Origin: Paucibacter sp. KBW04
GTDB taxonomy: Bacteria; Pseudomonadota; Gammaproteobacteria; Burkholderiales; Burkholderiaceae_C
Assembly: GCF_003852425.1 (NCBI RefSeq)
Contig: NZ_QAJN01000004.1
Coordinates: forward strand, 207,282 to 271,281
Length of the DNA stretch: 64,000 nucleotides
Reading direction: 5' to 3'
The position numbers and the translations under genes are program-made. Shown here in pieces: positions 1 through 8,416 of this stretch. Within the stretch, counting starts at the first letter, position 1. Each line of letters begins with the position of its first letter. The notes under the pieces were generated by a model, which saw only the letters and a list, made by a program, of their open reading frames with translations, did not search any database and was not told the DNA's origin.

Positions 1-2525
1 GCCAGGCTCGCAAGCTGGCCCTGCTGGCAGAGCCCGGCCGCGCCCGCATCAGCGCGGAGTTGCAGCAACAAAGCGAGCGCCATCACCGCTTCGAGCCCGC
101 CCTGCCCGACGGCAGCGCCCACTTGGCCGGCGAAGGCCCCGGTGCCCGCAATGAGCTGCTACGCCAACTGCTGCCCATGGTGGGCCGCGAGGCCGAGCTG
201 GCCCAGCTGCTGCAGCAGTGGGAGCAGGCCCAGCATTCGACCCGCGCCGTCTGGTTGCAAGGCGAGCCCGGTCTGGGCAAGACCCGTTTGCTGCAAGCCT
301 TGCGCCAGGCGCTCAGTGCCAGCCCAGCCCAGCCGCGCGTGCTGCAACTGCAGTGCCGGCCCGAGACCATGCACAGCCCCTTGCAGCCCGTCGTCGCCCT
401 GCTGCGCCGCAGCCTGCCGCCCGATGGCAGCGCCCGCGATGCCGAGGCCGGCCTGCAAGCCCTGTTGCAAGACGCAAGCCTGGATAGCGCGCCGCACCGT
501 GCGCTCTTGCAGCAACTGCTGCAGCTGCAAGGCGCGGCGCAAGCGCCGGTGATCGAGCCCCTGCACAAACGCCAGCTGCTGCTCTTGCTGAGCCGCTTGT
601 TTGAACGCATGGCCGGCGGCCAACGCCAGCTGCTGATCATTGAAGACCTGCACTGGGCCGACCCCTCCACGCTGGAGCTGCTGAGCCTGCATCTGGCGGC
701 GGCCAGCAAAGCCGCACCGGGCTTGCTCATGCTGAGTTCGCGCCAGGCCCCACCCGATGCGCTGAACACGCACCTGGGTTTGCGCCTGCATCTGCAGCCC
801 CTGCCCGCAGAGCAGATGGCGCAGCTGATCGCCCAGCTGGCCCACGCGCCGACCAAGCCCGAGCTGCGCCGCGAGATCATGCAGCGCGCCGACGGCGTGC
901 CCCTGTTCGCCGAAGAACTGGCCCGCTCGCTAGGCAGCGCCCGCGACGGCAGCGTGCCCGCCACCCTATGGGATCTGCTGGCCGCCCGCCTGGATCGCCT
1001 GCCCCCGCTGGCCAAGCGCCTGGCCCAGGGCGCGGCCCTGCTGGGCACCGGCTGGGAGCCCGATCTCTTGCAGGCGCTGCTCGGCCTGAGCGCGGCCCAG
1101 CTGGCTCAGGGCCTGAGCCAGCTGCAGCAAGAAGGCCTGCTGCAGTTGAGTGTGAGCGGCGTCTGGCAATTCCGCCACGCCCTGCTGCGCGAAGCGGCGC
1201 TGGAAACCCTGGCCCCGGCCGAACGCCGGGCCCTGCACCGCCGCGCCGCCGAGGCCTTGATGGGCCACTTTGCCCTGCGTGCAGCCGAAGCCCCCGAGGC
1301 CCTGGCCCGCCATCTGCACGCCGCCCAGGACCCAGCCGCCGCCCATTACTGGCTGCAAGCCGCCGAACGCGCCGCCGCCCAATCGGCACAGGTCGAGGCC
1401 TGCCATCTGTACGAGCAAGGCCTGGACGCCTTGCAATGGCCGGCGGCTGCCGATCCGGCCGATGCCACGCTGGCCGATCGCCTGCGCCCGCCCCTGCTGC
1501 TGGGCCTGGGCCACTGCCTGCTGGCCCTGCAAGGCTATGGCTCGGCGGCAGCCCGCAGCTGCTACACCCAAGCCCTGGACGCTTGCCAGCAAGCGCCCGA
1601 GCGCAGCCGGGGCCTGCGCTTTCAGGCCCTGTGGGGTTTGTGGCTGGGCAGCCGCAGCGGCCCGGGCGAAGCCCCAGCGCTTGAATTGGCGGCCGAACTG
1701 GGCCAGGTGGCCGCGCAAGATCACGATGCCGCCGCCGCGGTGCAAGCCCAATACGCCCTGGGCAATAACCTGTTCTTCGCCGGCCAGCTAGAGGCCGCTT
1801 GCCAGGCCTTGCGCGATGCCGCAGAGGCCGGCCAGCGCCTCACTCCCACCTCGCTGACCGGCCGCTACGGCGAGCATGGCGGCATCACCGCCCGCACCCT
1901 GCTCAGCTGGCCGCTGGCCCTAGCAGGCCAAACCGAGGCCGCCCAAGCCCAGGCCCGCGAAGGCCTGGCCCAGGCACGCGCCCTGGGCCATGTGCAGACC
2001 CTGGGCTTCAGCCTGGCCATCGTCGCCGTGCTGCAGCGCCATCTGCGCGAGCTGGGCCCCGCCGAGACCTTTGCCCTCGAGCTGATCGAGCTGGCCGAAC
2101 GCTACGGCATGGCGCTGTGGCGGGTGGTGGGCGACCTGGTGCTGGGTTGGACGCAATGCCAGCGCGGCGAGCCCGCAGGCCTGGGGCTTATCGAAGCGGC
2201 CTGCGCCGCCTCGGCCATTGCCATGCCCAGCACCGAGGCGACGTTCATGTCCTTCTTGATCGAAGCCCAGCTGCAGCTAGGCCTGGCCGAACCCGCCCTG
2301 CAAAACATCGCACACGCCCTGCCCATGGCGCAGGAACGGCAGGAGTTCTATCTGCTTCCAGAGCTATGGCGCATGCGGGCTTTGGGCCTGCAGCTGAACC
2401 AGGCTGAGGATGCGGCGGTGAGTGCGAGTCTGGACCTGGCCCTGGCGCATGCCGAAGCTTTTGGGGCGGAGTTGCTAAGGCAGCGCTGCTTGAGCCAGCG
2501 GGCGGCTTTTCAGGCGGCAACGTGA
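1..2525 (+). CDS. Cyclase/AAA-ATPase/TPR signalling protein (5' truncated by window)
   Basis: The reading frame is open from base 3, so the true start lies upstream; the TTG at 60 is not a convincing start. The first residues (ARKLALLAEPGRARIS) resemble the end of a class III adenylate/guanylate cyclase domain, followed by the VGREAEL entry to a large ATPase domain. A Walker A motif (GEPGLGKTR) lies near 275 and a Walker B-like motif (LLIIEDLHWAD) near 640. The rest is Ala/Leu-rich helical repeats that look like TPRs. Known family pattern: multidomain proteins with cyclase, predicted ATPase and TPR domains, used in signalling or transcription control. The cyclase assignment rests on a short stretch only; an alternative is a LuxR/MalT-like ATPase regulator, but no HTH follows at the C-terminus. 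Confidence 0.7.
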   Translation, partial: QARKLALLAEPGRARISAELQQQSERHHRFEPALPDGSAHLAGEGPGARNELLRQLLPMVGREAELAQLLQQWEQAQHSTRAVWLQGEPGLGKTRLLQALRQALSASPAQPRVLQLQCRPETMHSPLQPVVALLRRSLPPDGSARDAEAGLQALLQDASLDSAPHRALLQQLLQLQGAAQAPVIEPLHKRQLLLLLSRLFERMAGGQRQLLIIEDLHWADPSTLELLSLHLAAASKAAPGLLMLSSRQAPPDALNTHLGLRLHLQPLPAEQMAQLIAQLAHAPTKPELRREIMQRADGVPLFAEELARSLGSARDGSVPATLWDLLAARLDRLPPLAKRLAQGAALLGTGWEPDLLQALLGLSAAQLAQGLSQLQQEGLLQLSVSGVWQFRHALLREAALETLAPAERRALHRRAAEALMGHFALRAAEAPEALARHLHAAQDPAAAHYWLQAAERAAAQSAQVEACHLYEQGLDALQWPAAADPADATLADRLRPPLLLGLGHCLLALQGYGSAAARSCYTQALDACQQAPERSRGLRFQALWGLWLGSRSGPGEAPALELAAELGQVAAQDHDAAAAVQAQYALGNNLFFAGQLEAACQALRDAAEAGQRLTPTSLTGRYGEHGGITARTLLSWPLALAGQTEAAQAQAREGLAQARALGHVQTLGFSLAIVAVLQRHLRELGPAETFALELIELAERYGMALWRVVGDLVLGWTQCQRGEPAGLGLIEAACAASAIAMPSTEATFMSFLIEAQLQLGLAEPALQNIAHALPMAQERQEFYLLPELWRMRALGLQLNQAEDAAVSASLDLALAHAEAFGAELLRQRCLSQRAAFQAAT

Positions 2526-2927
2526 ATTAAAGATTGAATGAGTCGGGCTGAACGGCGTCGGCTCAAACAAATGGTTGGGGCTCGGTCTGGAGAAATTGAC
2601 CTACCCCCTCCGGCCGTACCACTGAAGTTGAAGTCCGAGCTGAAAGTTACTTGATACCGTTCCTTGAAGCCAATGGCGGCTGGTTCTTGGCCCGTTGGCA
2701 TCGAGAGGACTTGGTTGGGGGGTATTCGCCGCAAGGCTGCTGCGCGGCCTCACCTCGTTGCCTTGCCGATGTTCAGAACACTGGTCAAGAAAAGGCAAAG
2801 ACCCCTAAGGGTCAGGTCTTGCCTTTGGAGCTTGAATCGGTGAGGAGTCCTTGTAGACCAGTTAGGCCCAGACATTGCACAACCAGGACATTTGCCCATT
2901 TCTCTGCTACTTGATGGCACGGCCAAA
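2526..2927. other. Intergenic stretch with one hairpin repeat
   Basis: No convincing gene. Short frames here lack family features and ribosome binding sites. The only structure I see is the family-1 hairpin repeat near 2791-2832. The composition is visibly less GC-rich than the flanking genes. Confidence 0.5.
2791..2832. repeat. REP-like hairpin, family 1, copy 1
   Basis: Contains GGGTCAGGTCTTGCCTTT (2809-2826), the same core as the copies at 13162, 17386 and 17559. Here the 3' arm GGTCTTGCCTTT pairs with an upstream AAAGGCAAAGACC (2791-2803), with one bulged A, so the hairpin partner differs from the other copies. No function is evident. Confidence 0.6.
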
Positions 2928-3281
2928 CTAAGTAGCGAATAAATACAAAGAGTACAAAAAAGCCAAGGTGAATGAAATGATGAAGGATCTACGGTGCCGT
3001 GCTGGCCTTGCCGCTTTGTAGAAAACGACTATTTGGAATGGAAGACCAACTAGGCAGGCGACTGGTGCAAAAAACAAGCCGGCAATTGCCACGACAGTAC
3101 CGTCAAACTCATTCACCCTTCCCGGTACCTGAGCATGATGCCACTGGAGAATTGAAGCACCTACGACTAGCACATAGCACATGGCCGAATGAATTGCCAA
3201 ATGAAACAACAAAGCACCAAGTGAGATCTTCCTGGCTACCGGTGAGCCGTGGATTTGGCTTGTGGAGTATGGTTTATCCAT
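2928..3281 (-). CDS. Small hypothetical membrane protein
   Basis: 117 residues, not recognised as a named family. Three hydrophobic stretches can be seen: residues about 20-45, about 60-88 and about 97-115. They are separated by short polar, basic loops (KAARPARHRR), so it is probably an inner-membrane protein. The ATG at 3281 is preceded by AGGA at about seven bases, which supports the start. It stands alone, with no operon partner, in a less GC-rich pocket between two GC-rich blocks, which hints at acquired or poorly conserved DNA. A chance frame cannot be fully excluded. Confidence 0.55.
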   Translation of the reverse strand: MDKPYSTSQIHGSPVARKISLGALLFHLAIHSAMCYVLVVGASILQWHHAQVPGRVNEFDGTVVAIAGLFFAPVACLVGLPFQIVVFYKAARPARHRRSFIISFTLAFLYSLYLFAT

Positions 3282-3666
3282 TCGAATCCTAACGCCTTTA
3301 TTAATCGGCTATCGAGGGCCTTTCGGCGGAATGAGAAGTTGGACGGAGCCGCTACGCGGTGCAAAGACCCGAACGCCGTAGGCCTCATGTTTGTTCAGCC
3401 TCATGGACACCCATTCTAAAAACGTTGTTCCGCTGTTTTTTTGGGGGGCAGTTCGTAGCTGTCCATGAATTCCCACCAAATTCGGCTTCTCCCCCTTTTC
3501 GAGTTAGCGGTTCGAGCCTCCTGGCGCAGCTCCAGGCGGCTCTCCTACCAGCGTTGAACTCTTCAACGCAAATTCAACGCTCGCTCTGCAAAGTCCTGCT
3601 CACTCCAACAGCTCCGATCCCGCCACCAGGCTGGCCGGATTGCTGCAAAGGCAAGCAAGGACTTTC
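3282..3666. other. Intergenic region upstream of the barrel/permease operon
   Basis: No gene is supported. It lies between the divergent small membrane protein and the outer-membrane barrel gene and should hold the operon promoter, though I cannot assign a clear -35/-10 pair. A T-rich run followed by G-rich bases is near 3437-3450. AAGGA at 3657-3661 is the ribosome binding site of the next gene. Confidence 0.4.
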
Positions 3667-5100
3667 ATGGACAAACAAGCAGCACCACGGCTCCGCCTGC
3701 ACAGGCTGGCCGCCGCCTTCGCCCTGGCTTGGCTAAGCCTGGCGGGGGGACCCGCTGCCGCCGCAGGATTGGCAAAGGCAACAGCGGAAGGTGAATCGCC
3801 GGCCAGCGAGGCGGCACGGGCGGAAAACAATACGAACAACAACGGCAGCAGCAACAACGGCCTTCGCCTCTCCGGCTTCGCCACCCTGGGCCTAACGCAT
3901 AACGACAACGCCACCGCCGGCGCCATCAGCTCCTTCTCGCAGACCCGGCCGGTGCGTCAGGGCTGGTCGGCCAATCTGGACACGGTGCTGGGCTTGCAGC
4001 TGGAGTGGCAGCTCCTGACCCAGACCTCGCTGCTGCTGCAGGGCGTGGCACGGGCGGGCGAGGACATGCAGCCGCAGCTGCGCATCGCTTACCTGCGCCA
4101 GCAGCTCGCCCCCGGCCTCAGCGCTCGCCTGGGTCGGCTGCGCACGCCGCTTTACTTCGACTCCGACATTGCCGAGATCGGCTACGCCAACCTCGCCGTG
4201 CGCCCGGCTTTGCCGCTCTACGGCATGGTGAACAGCGTGGCCAGCCTGGACGGCGGCGATCTGCAATACCGCCACAACATCGGCGACGCCAGCCTGCTGC
4301 TGCAAGCCTATGCCGGCGGCTACGACTACCAGCACCGCTTCCACAACCTGAACCCGGTGCAGAGCGCCGATGCCAGCCTGCGCGGCCTGCGCGGCTTCAG
4401 CCTCAGCGCCCATCTGCCCCAGGCCATGCTGCGCTTCTCGCGCACCGAGATCGATCGCTACACCTTGCGCTCCGAGCAGGTCACGCAGCTCAACACCGGC
4501 CTGGCCCAGCTGGGCGGCGCCCTGCAGCAAATGGCCAGCAACCCGCAGCTGACCCAGCCCTTCGCGGCCGCGCTGGCGGCCAAGGCGCAGGCCTTGCCGG
4601 CCTTGAGCAACCCCTTTGACAACCGCCCCATCTACACCAGCCTGGGGGCGGACGCGAACTGGCAGCAGTGGCGGGTCTTGGCCGAGCTGACCCATATGGA
4701 CTCGCGCAGCGATCTGGTCGGCCGTTACCGCGGCTATAGCTTCACGCTGGCACGCAGCTGGGGCGACTTCACGCCTTACCTCAGCGTGGCGCGCCAGCAG
4801 CGCCTGGGGCCCAAGCTGGACACCAGCGCACTCGCGCCCCTGGGCCTGGACCCAGCGCTGGACGTCGGCCTGAGCCAGCTGCGGGCCGGCCTGGAGCAAG
4901 CCCAGCAGTTTGCGGACCTGTCCACCCGCTCTTTCAGCCTCGGGCTGCGCTGGGACTGGCGCGAGAACATGGCGCTAAAGGCCCAGTTCGACACCGTCCA
5001 AACCCCCGATTCCCGCACGCCGGGCGCGCTGGCCGTACCAGCCCTGCCCTTTGTGCCCAAGCTGCAACTGTTCAGCCTCACGCTGGACCTGGTGTTCTGA
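3667..5100 (+). CDS. Outer-membrane beta-barrel (porin-like) protein
   Basis: 477 residues from the ATG at 3667, chosen over the ATG-less extension at 3640 because AAGGA sits six bases upstream and a signal peptide begins at once. A basic N-terminus is followed by a hydrophobic stretch and an AxA-type cleavage region (PAAAAG). After a Ser/Asn-rich linker (NNTNNNGSSNNG) come alternating hydrophobic/polar strands ending in LTLDLVF. The terminal Phe is the usual outer-membrane insertion signal. No close named porin family is recognised. It heads a compact run with the PBP-like, phosphatase, kinase, STAS and permease genes, so it may provide the outer-membrane step for the same substrate (inference). 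Confidence 0.75.
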   Translation: MDKQAAPRLRLHRLAAAFALAWLSLAGGPAAAAGLAKATAEGESPASEAARAENNTNNNGSSNNGLRLSGFATLGLTHNDNATAGAISSFSQTRPVRQGWSANLDTVLGLQLEWQLLTQTSLLLQGVARAGEDMQPQLRIAYLRQQLAPGLSARLGRLRTPLYFDSDIAEIGYANLAVRPALPLYGMVNSVASLDGGDLQYRHNIGDASLLLQAYAGGYDYQHRFHNLNPVQSADASLRGLRGFSLSAHLPQAMLRFSRTEIDRYTLRSEQVTQLNTGLAQLGGALQQMASNPQLTQPFAAALAAKAQALPALSNPFDNRPIYTSLGADANWQQWRVLAELTHMDSRSDLVGRYRGYSFTLARSWGDFTPYLSVARQQRLGPKLDTSALAPLGLDPALDVGLSQLRAGLEQAQQFADLSTRSFSLGLRWDWRENMALKAQFDTVQTPDSRTPGALAVPALPFVPKLQLFSLTLDLVF

Positions 5101-5113
5101 GCAGGGGCCGGCC

Positions 5114-5578
5114 ATGAAACTTACTGTGCACTTCCTCTCTCTGACTTCCCTCCTCCTGGCCCTGAGCGCCGCGCCCCTGGCGCCCGCTGCCGTGGCCGCG
5201 CCCGGCGAGCCCACGCTGCTGCTGATCGCCCACAAAGACGTTGCCCTGGACAAGCTCAGCCCCGAGCGCGCCACGCAGATCTTTCTGCGCCAGCAGCAAA
5301 ACTGGCCCGATGGCCAGGCGATCCAGCCCATCGACCTGCGCGAGGGCAATGCCTTGCGCCGCGCTTTCTACGAGCAGGTCACCGGCCGCAGCCCCGGCCA
5401 GCTGCGGGCCTACTGGGCGCGCCAGAGCTTCACCGGCATGGGCTTGCCGCCGCGCCAGGCTGACAACGACGAAGAGGTCGCCCGCCTGGTGCAGAGCACG
5501 CCGGGCGCCGTCGGCTATGTCACCCGCAAACCTGCCGGCGCTAACGTCAAAGTCCTGCTCACTGCCAGCCTGGAATGA
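5114..5578 (+). CDS. Small periplasmic phosphate-binding-protein-like (PstS-like) protein
   Basis: 154 residues with a clear signal peptide (hydrophobic core, then APAAVAAPGEP). The mature part matches the short PBP-superfamily type related to PstS: the strand LLLIAHKDVALDKLS, the IFLRQQQNWPDGQAIQPIDL segment, the FYEQVTGRSPGQLRAYW segment and a C-terminal GAVGYVTRKP. It is about half the size of a true PstS, so it is unlikely to be a stand-alone transporter subunit. It starts 13 bases after the barrel gene and its stop overlaps the ATG of the PP2C gene by four bases. A role as a periplasmic ligand sensor for the membrane phosphatase is possible (inference). Confidence 0.75.
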   Translation: MKLTVHFLSLTSLLLALSAAPLAPAAVAAPGEPTLLLIAHKDVALDKLSPERATQIFLRQQQNWPDGQAIQPIDLREGNALRRAFYEQVTGRSPGQLRAYWARQSFTGMGLPPRQADNDEEVARLVQSTPGAVGYVTRKPAGANVKVLLTASLE

Positions 5579-7611
5579 GCTTGCCTTTGAACCCCGCTGC
5601 GGCCCTGCCGCGGCTCTTGGCCCCGGCCAGCTGGCTATCGGGGCGCTTGAGCTTCTCGCGCAAATTCATGCTGGTGGGCACGGTGATGCTGATCGCCCTG
5701 GCCCTGCTGAGCTGGCCGCTGCTGCGCAAGAGTTATCTGGAGGCGCAACACACCCAGCAGGAGCGCCGGGGCCTGGCCGCGCTCGCCAGCCAAGGCCAGC
5801 TGCTGGCCGGCTTGATCAATCTGCGCGGCCAGCCCGCCGCCAGTGCGCCCGGCCCGGCCGAGCTCAACCATCTGGCCACCGAGATGCAGCGCCTGCAGCA
5901 CTGGGCGAATCAAGCCCAGCTAGGCCCCAGCGCCTTGCCCGAGCTGGCCGCTCGCCTGCAGCAGCAATGGCTGCAGCAACTGGCCTTGAGCCCAGCGGAT
6001 GAAGCCCAGCGCCGCTTTGCCGCCCACACCGGCAGCATCAATGCATTGCTGGCCCTGATGCGCGAGGGCGCCCGCGTGCATCGTCTGAATGTGGACCCGA
6101 CGCTGGACGCCGCCTTCGACATGCTGGCCCACCGCCTGCCGCTCCTGCAAGAGACCCTGGCCAAACAACGCGACGCGCTCAACCTGGCCAGCGATGACAT
6201 GGCCAGTTATGCCGTGGCTGCCCAGGTGGTCTTGAGCGAAGCCATGCCGCCGCTGCGTGCGGGCATGAGCCAGCTGCTGGCGGGCGAAGGCGATGCGCGC
6301 CTGCAAGCCCAGCTGAATGCCTTGCTCAGCGGTGTCGAGGCGCAGCAAGATGCGGTGGACAAGGTGCTGGACCAGCCCGCCGCCATCGCCGAACTGCGCC
6401 CCCTGGCCCAGACCAATCTGACCCTGGTGCGCGCGCTGGGCGCCGCCAGCATCGCCCAGGCCGACGCCCGCCTGGAGGCGCGGCTGGAGGCCTTGCAGCG
6501 CAGCCAGTGGCAGGTGGGCGCCCTGCTGGTGGGGGCGATGGCGGCCATCGCCTACCTGTTTGCCGGCATTTATGTGTCGACCCTGGGCTCGCTGCGCCAG
6601 CTCGCCAAAGGCACGCAAGACTTCTGCGCCGGCCGGCTGGACACCCGCATCCGTGTGGACACGCAGGACGAGTTGGTGCTGGTGGCGGGCAACTTCAACA
6701 GCGTGGCGGCCGAGGTGAGCCGGCTGCTGGACGTGATCCGCGAGCAAAACGAATCGCGCCAGCGCGAGCTGGAGCGCCTGGTGCACGTGCGCACCCTGGA
6801 GCTGGCGGACAAGAACGATCAGCTGCATCTGGCCGCCCTGCGGGTGCAGGAGGAACTGGCCTCGGCGCGGGACATGCAGCAAGCCATCCTGCCCCAGCAC
6901 TTCCCGGACACGGCGGAGTTCTCCATGCGCGCCTGCATGCACCCGGCGCGCGAGCTGGGCGGCGATTTTTACGACTGCTTTGCCCTGGCCGATGGGCGCT
7001 GGGGTTTCCTCGTCGCCGATGTGGCGGGCAAGGGCGTGGGCGCGGCGTTTTTCATGGCCGTCTCGCGCACGGTCTTGCAAGACCTGGCGCAGTCCGGCCT
7101 GGCCCCGGCCGAGGTGCTGGCCCGCGCCAACGACGTACTCAGTGGTCGCAACCCGATGGAGCTGTTCGTGACGGCTTGCTACGGCATCTACGAGCCACGC
7201 ACGGGTGAGCTGGTGTACGCCTGCGCCGGCCACCCCGCGCCCCTGCTGCGCAATCGGCGCGGTGATTTGCAGGCCCTGGCCTGCGCTTGCGAGATGGCCT
7301 TGGGCGTTCTGCCCGGCATGAGCTATAGCGACAGCCAGGCCCAGCTGCAGCCCGGCGACACCTTGCTGCTTTACACCGACGGCATCACCGAGGCCTTCAA
7401 CCGCCAAGGCCATGCCTACGGCGAGGCCCGCCTGCAAGCCTGGCTGGCCGACAGCCAGGGCGAAGCCGCGGCCGAGAAGCTGGACAGCCTGGTGGCCGAT
7501 GTGGCGGCCTTTGTCGGCGAGGCCGAGGCCTCGGACGACCTCACCGCCCTGCTGCTGTGCCGCAAGGCAAACCAGCCCAATCTACCGATGCTCAAGGAGA
7601 GCTCAACGTGA
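5575..7611 (+). CDS. Membrane-bound PP2C/SpoIIE-type phosphatase with HAMP domain
   Basis: 678 residues. A transmembrane helix near residues 30-50, a periplasmic helical domain of about 260 residues, a second helix near 312-335, then HAMP, a short coiled coil and a SpoIIE/PP2C phosphatase domain (RsbU type). Metal-binding acidic residues are in GGDFYD (D464, D467), VADVAGKG (D482) and the terminal SDD (D654, D655), so the enzyme looks intact. Family role: dephosphorylates a phosphorylated STAS anti-sigma antagonist in response to a signal. The STAS partner and its kinase are the next two genes. The start overlaps the previous stop by four bases, so translation is probably coupled. Confidence 0.9.
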   Translation: MSLPLNPAAALPRLLAPASWLSGRLSFSRKFMLVGTVMLIALALLSWPLLRKSYLEAQHTQQERRGLAALASQGQLLAGLINLRGQPAASAPGPAELNHLATEMQRLQHWANQAQLGPSALPELAARLQQQWLQQLALSPADEAQRRFAAHTGSINALLALMREGARVHRLNVDPTLDAAFDMLAHRLPLLQETLAKQRDALNLASDDMASYAVAAQVVLSEAMPPLRAGMSQLLAGEGDARLQAQLNALLSGVEAQQDAVDKVLDQPAAIAELRPLAQTNLTLVRALGAASIAQADARLEARLEALQRSQWQVGALLVGAMAAIAYLFAGIYVSTLGSLRQLAKGTQDFCAGRLDTRIRVDTQDELVLVAGNFNSVAAEVSRLLDVIREQNESRQRELERLVHVRTLELADKNDQLHLAALRVQEELASARDMQQAILPQHFPDTAEFSMRACMHPARELGGDFYDCFALADGRWGFLVADVAGKGVGAAFFMAVSRTVLQDLAQSGLAPAEVLARANDVLSGRNPMELFVTACYGIYEPRTGELVYACAGHPAPLLRNRRGDLQALACACEMALGVLPGMSYSDSQAQLQPGDTLLLYTDGITEAFNRQGHAYGEARLQAWLADSQGEAAAEKLDSLVADVAAFVGEAEASDDLTALLLCRKANQPNLPMLKESST

Positions 7612-8051
7612 GCCGTGCACCGCTGCAACTCAAGCACACCACCCGCTTGCTGGACTACCGCCTGGCCAGCCGGGTAGAAGAAATCGCTCCGCTGGCCGAG
7701 GCCGTGAGCCGCGCCCTGGCCCAGCGGCCCGACCTGGCCTTCGCCGTCAATCTCTGCCTGGAAGAGCTGATCACCAACATCATCCAGCACGGCCTGCAGG
7801 GCGCGCCAGATCGCTTCATCCACATCCGCATGTCGCGCTCCGACGAGTGGCTGGAGATCAAGCTCAAGGACGACGCCCCGCCCTTCGACCCCTTCGAGCA
7901 AGCCCCCGAACCCAGCCTGGACGCCGAGGTGGAAGAGCGCCCCATGGGCGGCCTGGGCGTGCATCTGGTCAAAAACATGATGGACGACGTGCGCGCCTTC
8001 TACGACGGCAGCGGCAATCTGATCGTTCTGTTCAAAACCCTCAAGCGATAA
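7608..8051 (+). CDS. RsbW-like HATPase serine kinase / anti-sigma factor
   Basis: 147 residues from the GTG at 7608, supported by AAGGAG at 7593-7599 and a four-base overlap with the phosphatase stop. A compact HATPase_c_2 (GHKL) domain: N box LCLEELITN with E53 and N57, the acidic KDDAPPFDPF loop (D88), and the G box PMGGLGVHLVKNMMD. All ATP-binding motifs appear intact. Family role: phosphorylates its cognate STAS protein and may sequester a sigma factor or other target. No sigma factor gene is present in this operon. Confidence 0.9.
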   Translation: MSRAPLQLKHTTRLLDYRLASRVEEIAPLAEAVSRALAQRPDLAFAVNLCLEELITNIIQHGLQGAPDRFIHIRMSRSDEWLEIKLKDDAPPFDPFEQAPEPSLDAEVEERPMGGLGVHLVKNMMDDVRAFYDGSGNLIVLFKTLKR

Positions 8052-8062
8052 GGATCCAAACC

Positions 8063-8416
8063 ATGAGTTTCGAACATCAACGCAGCGAAGAGCAAGGCAG
8101 CCAGCTGGTGAACCTGCGCGGCCGCATCGACAGCGCCAGCGCTAGCGCCTTCGAGCAAGCCGTGCTCGACCTGTTCAGCGCCCCCGGCCGCCGCGCCGTG
8201 CTGGACTTTGGCGGGGTGGACTACATCTCCAGCGCCGGCCTGCGGGTGGTGCTGATGGTGGCCAAGCGCGCCAAGCAGGGCCAGGGCCGCTTGCTGCTCT
8301 GCGGCCTGGCCCCACATGTGCGCGAGGTCTTCGAGATCAGCGGCTTTCTGAAGATCATCGACACGGTGGACGATCGCGCCGTCGCTCTGCGCAATTTGGC
8401 TGCCTGCCCGCTATGA
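8063..8416 (+). CDS. STAS-domain anti-sigma factor antagonist
   Basis: 117 residues, single STAS domain. The motif VDYISSAGLRVVL holds the phosphorylatable serine (S56 or S57), at the place of the SpoIIAA/RsbV site. Expected partner of the kinase encoded just upstream and of the PP2C phosphatase. Eleven bases separate it from the kinase gene; its stop overlaps the ATG of the NCS2 permease gene (ATGA at 8413-8416), so permease translation is probably coupled to it. Confidence 0.9.
   Translation: MSFEHQRSEEQGSQLVNLRGRIDSASASAFEQAVLDLFSAPGRRAVLDFGGVDYISSAGLRVVLMVAKRAKQGQGRLLLCGLAPHVREVFEISGFLKIIDTVDDRAVALRNLAACPL

Noticed and set aside
3500..3535. A tRNA-like 3' end (GGTTCGAGCCTCC) that could be an attachment site remnant
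   Set aside because: The T-stem does not pair properly, no other tRNA arms are present, and no integrase is nearby.
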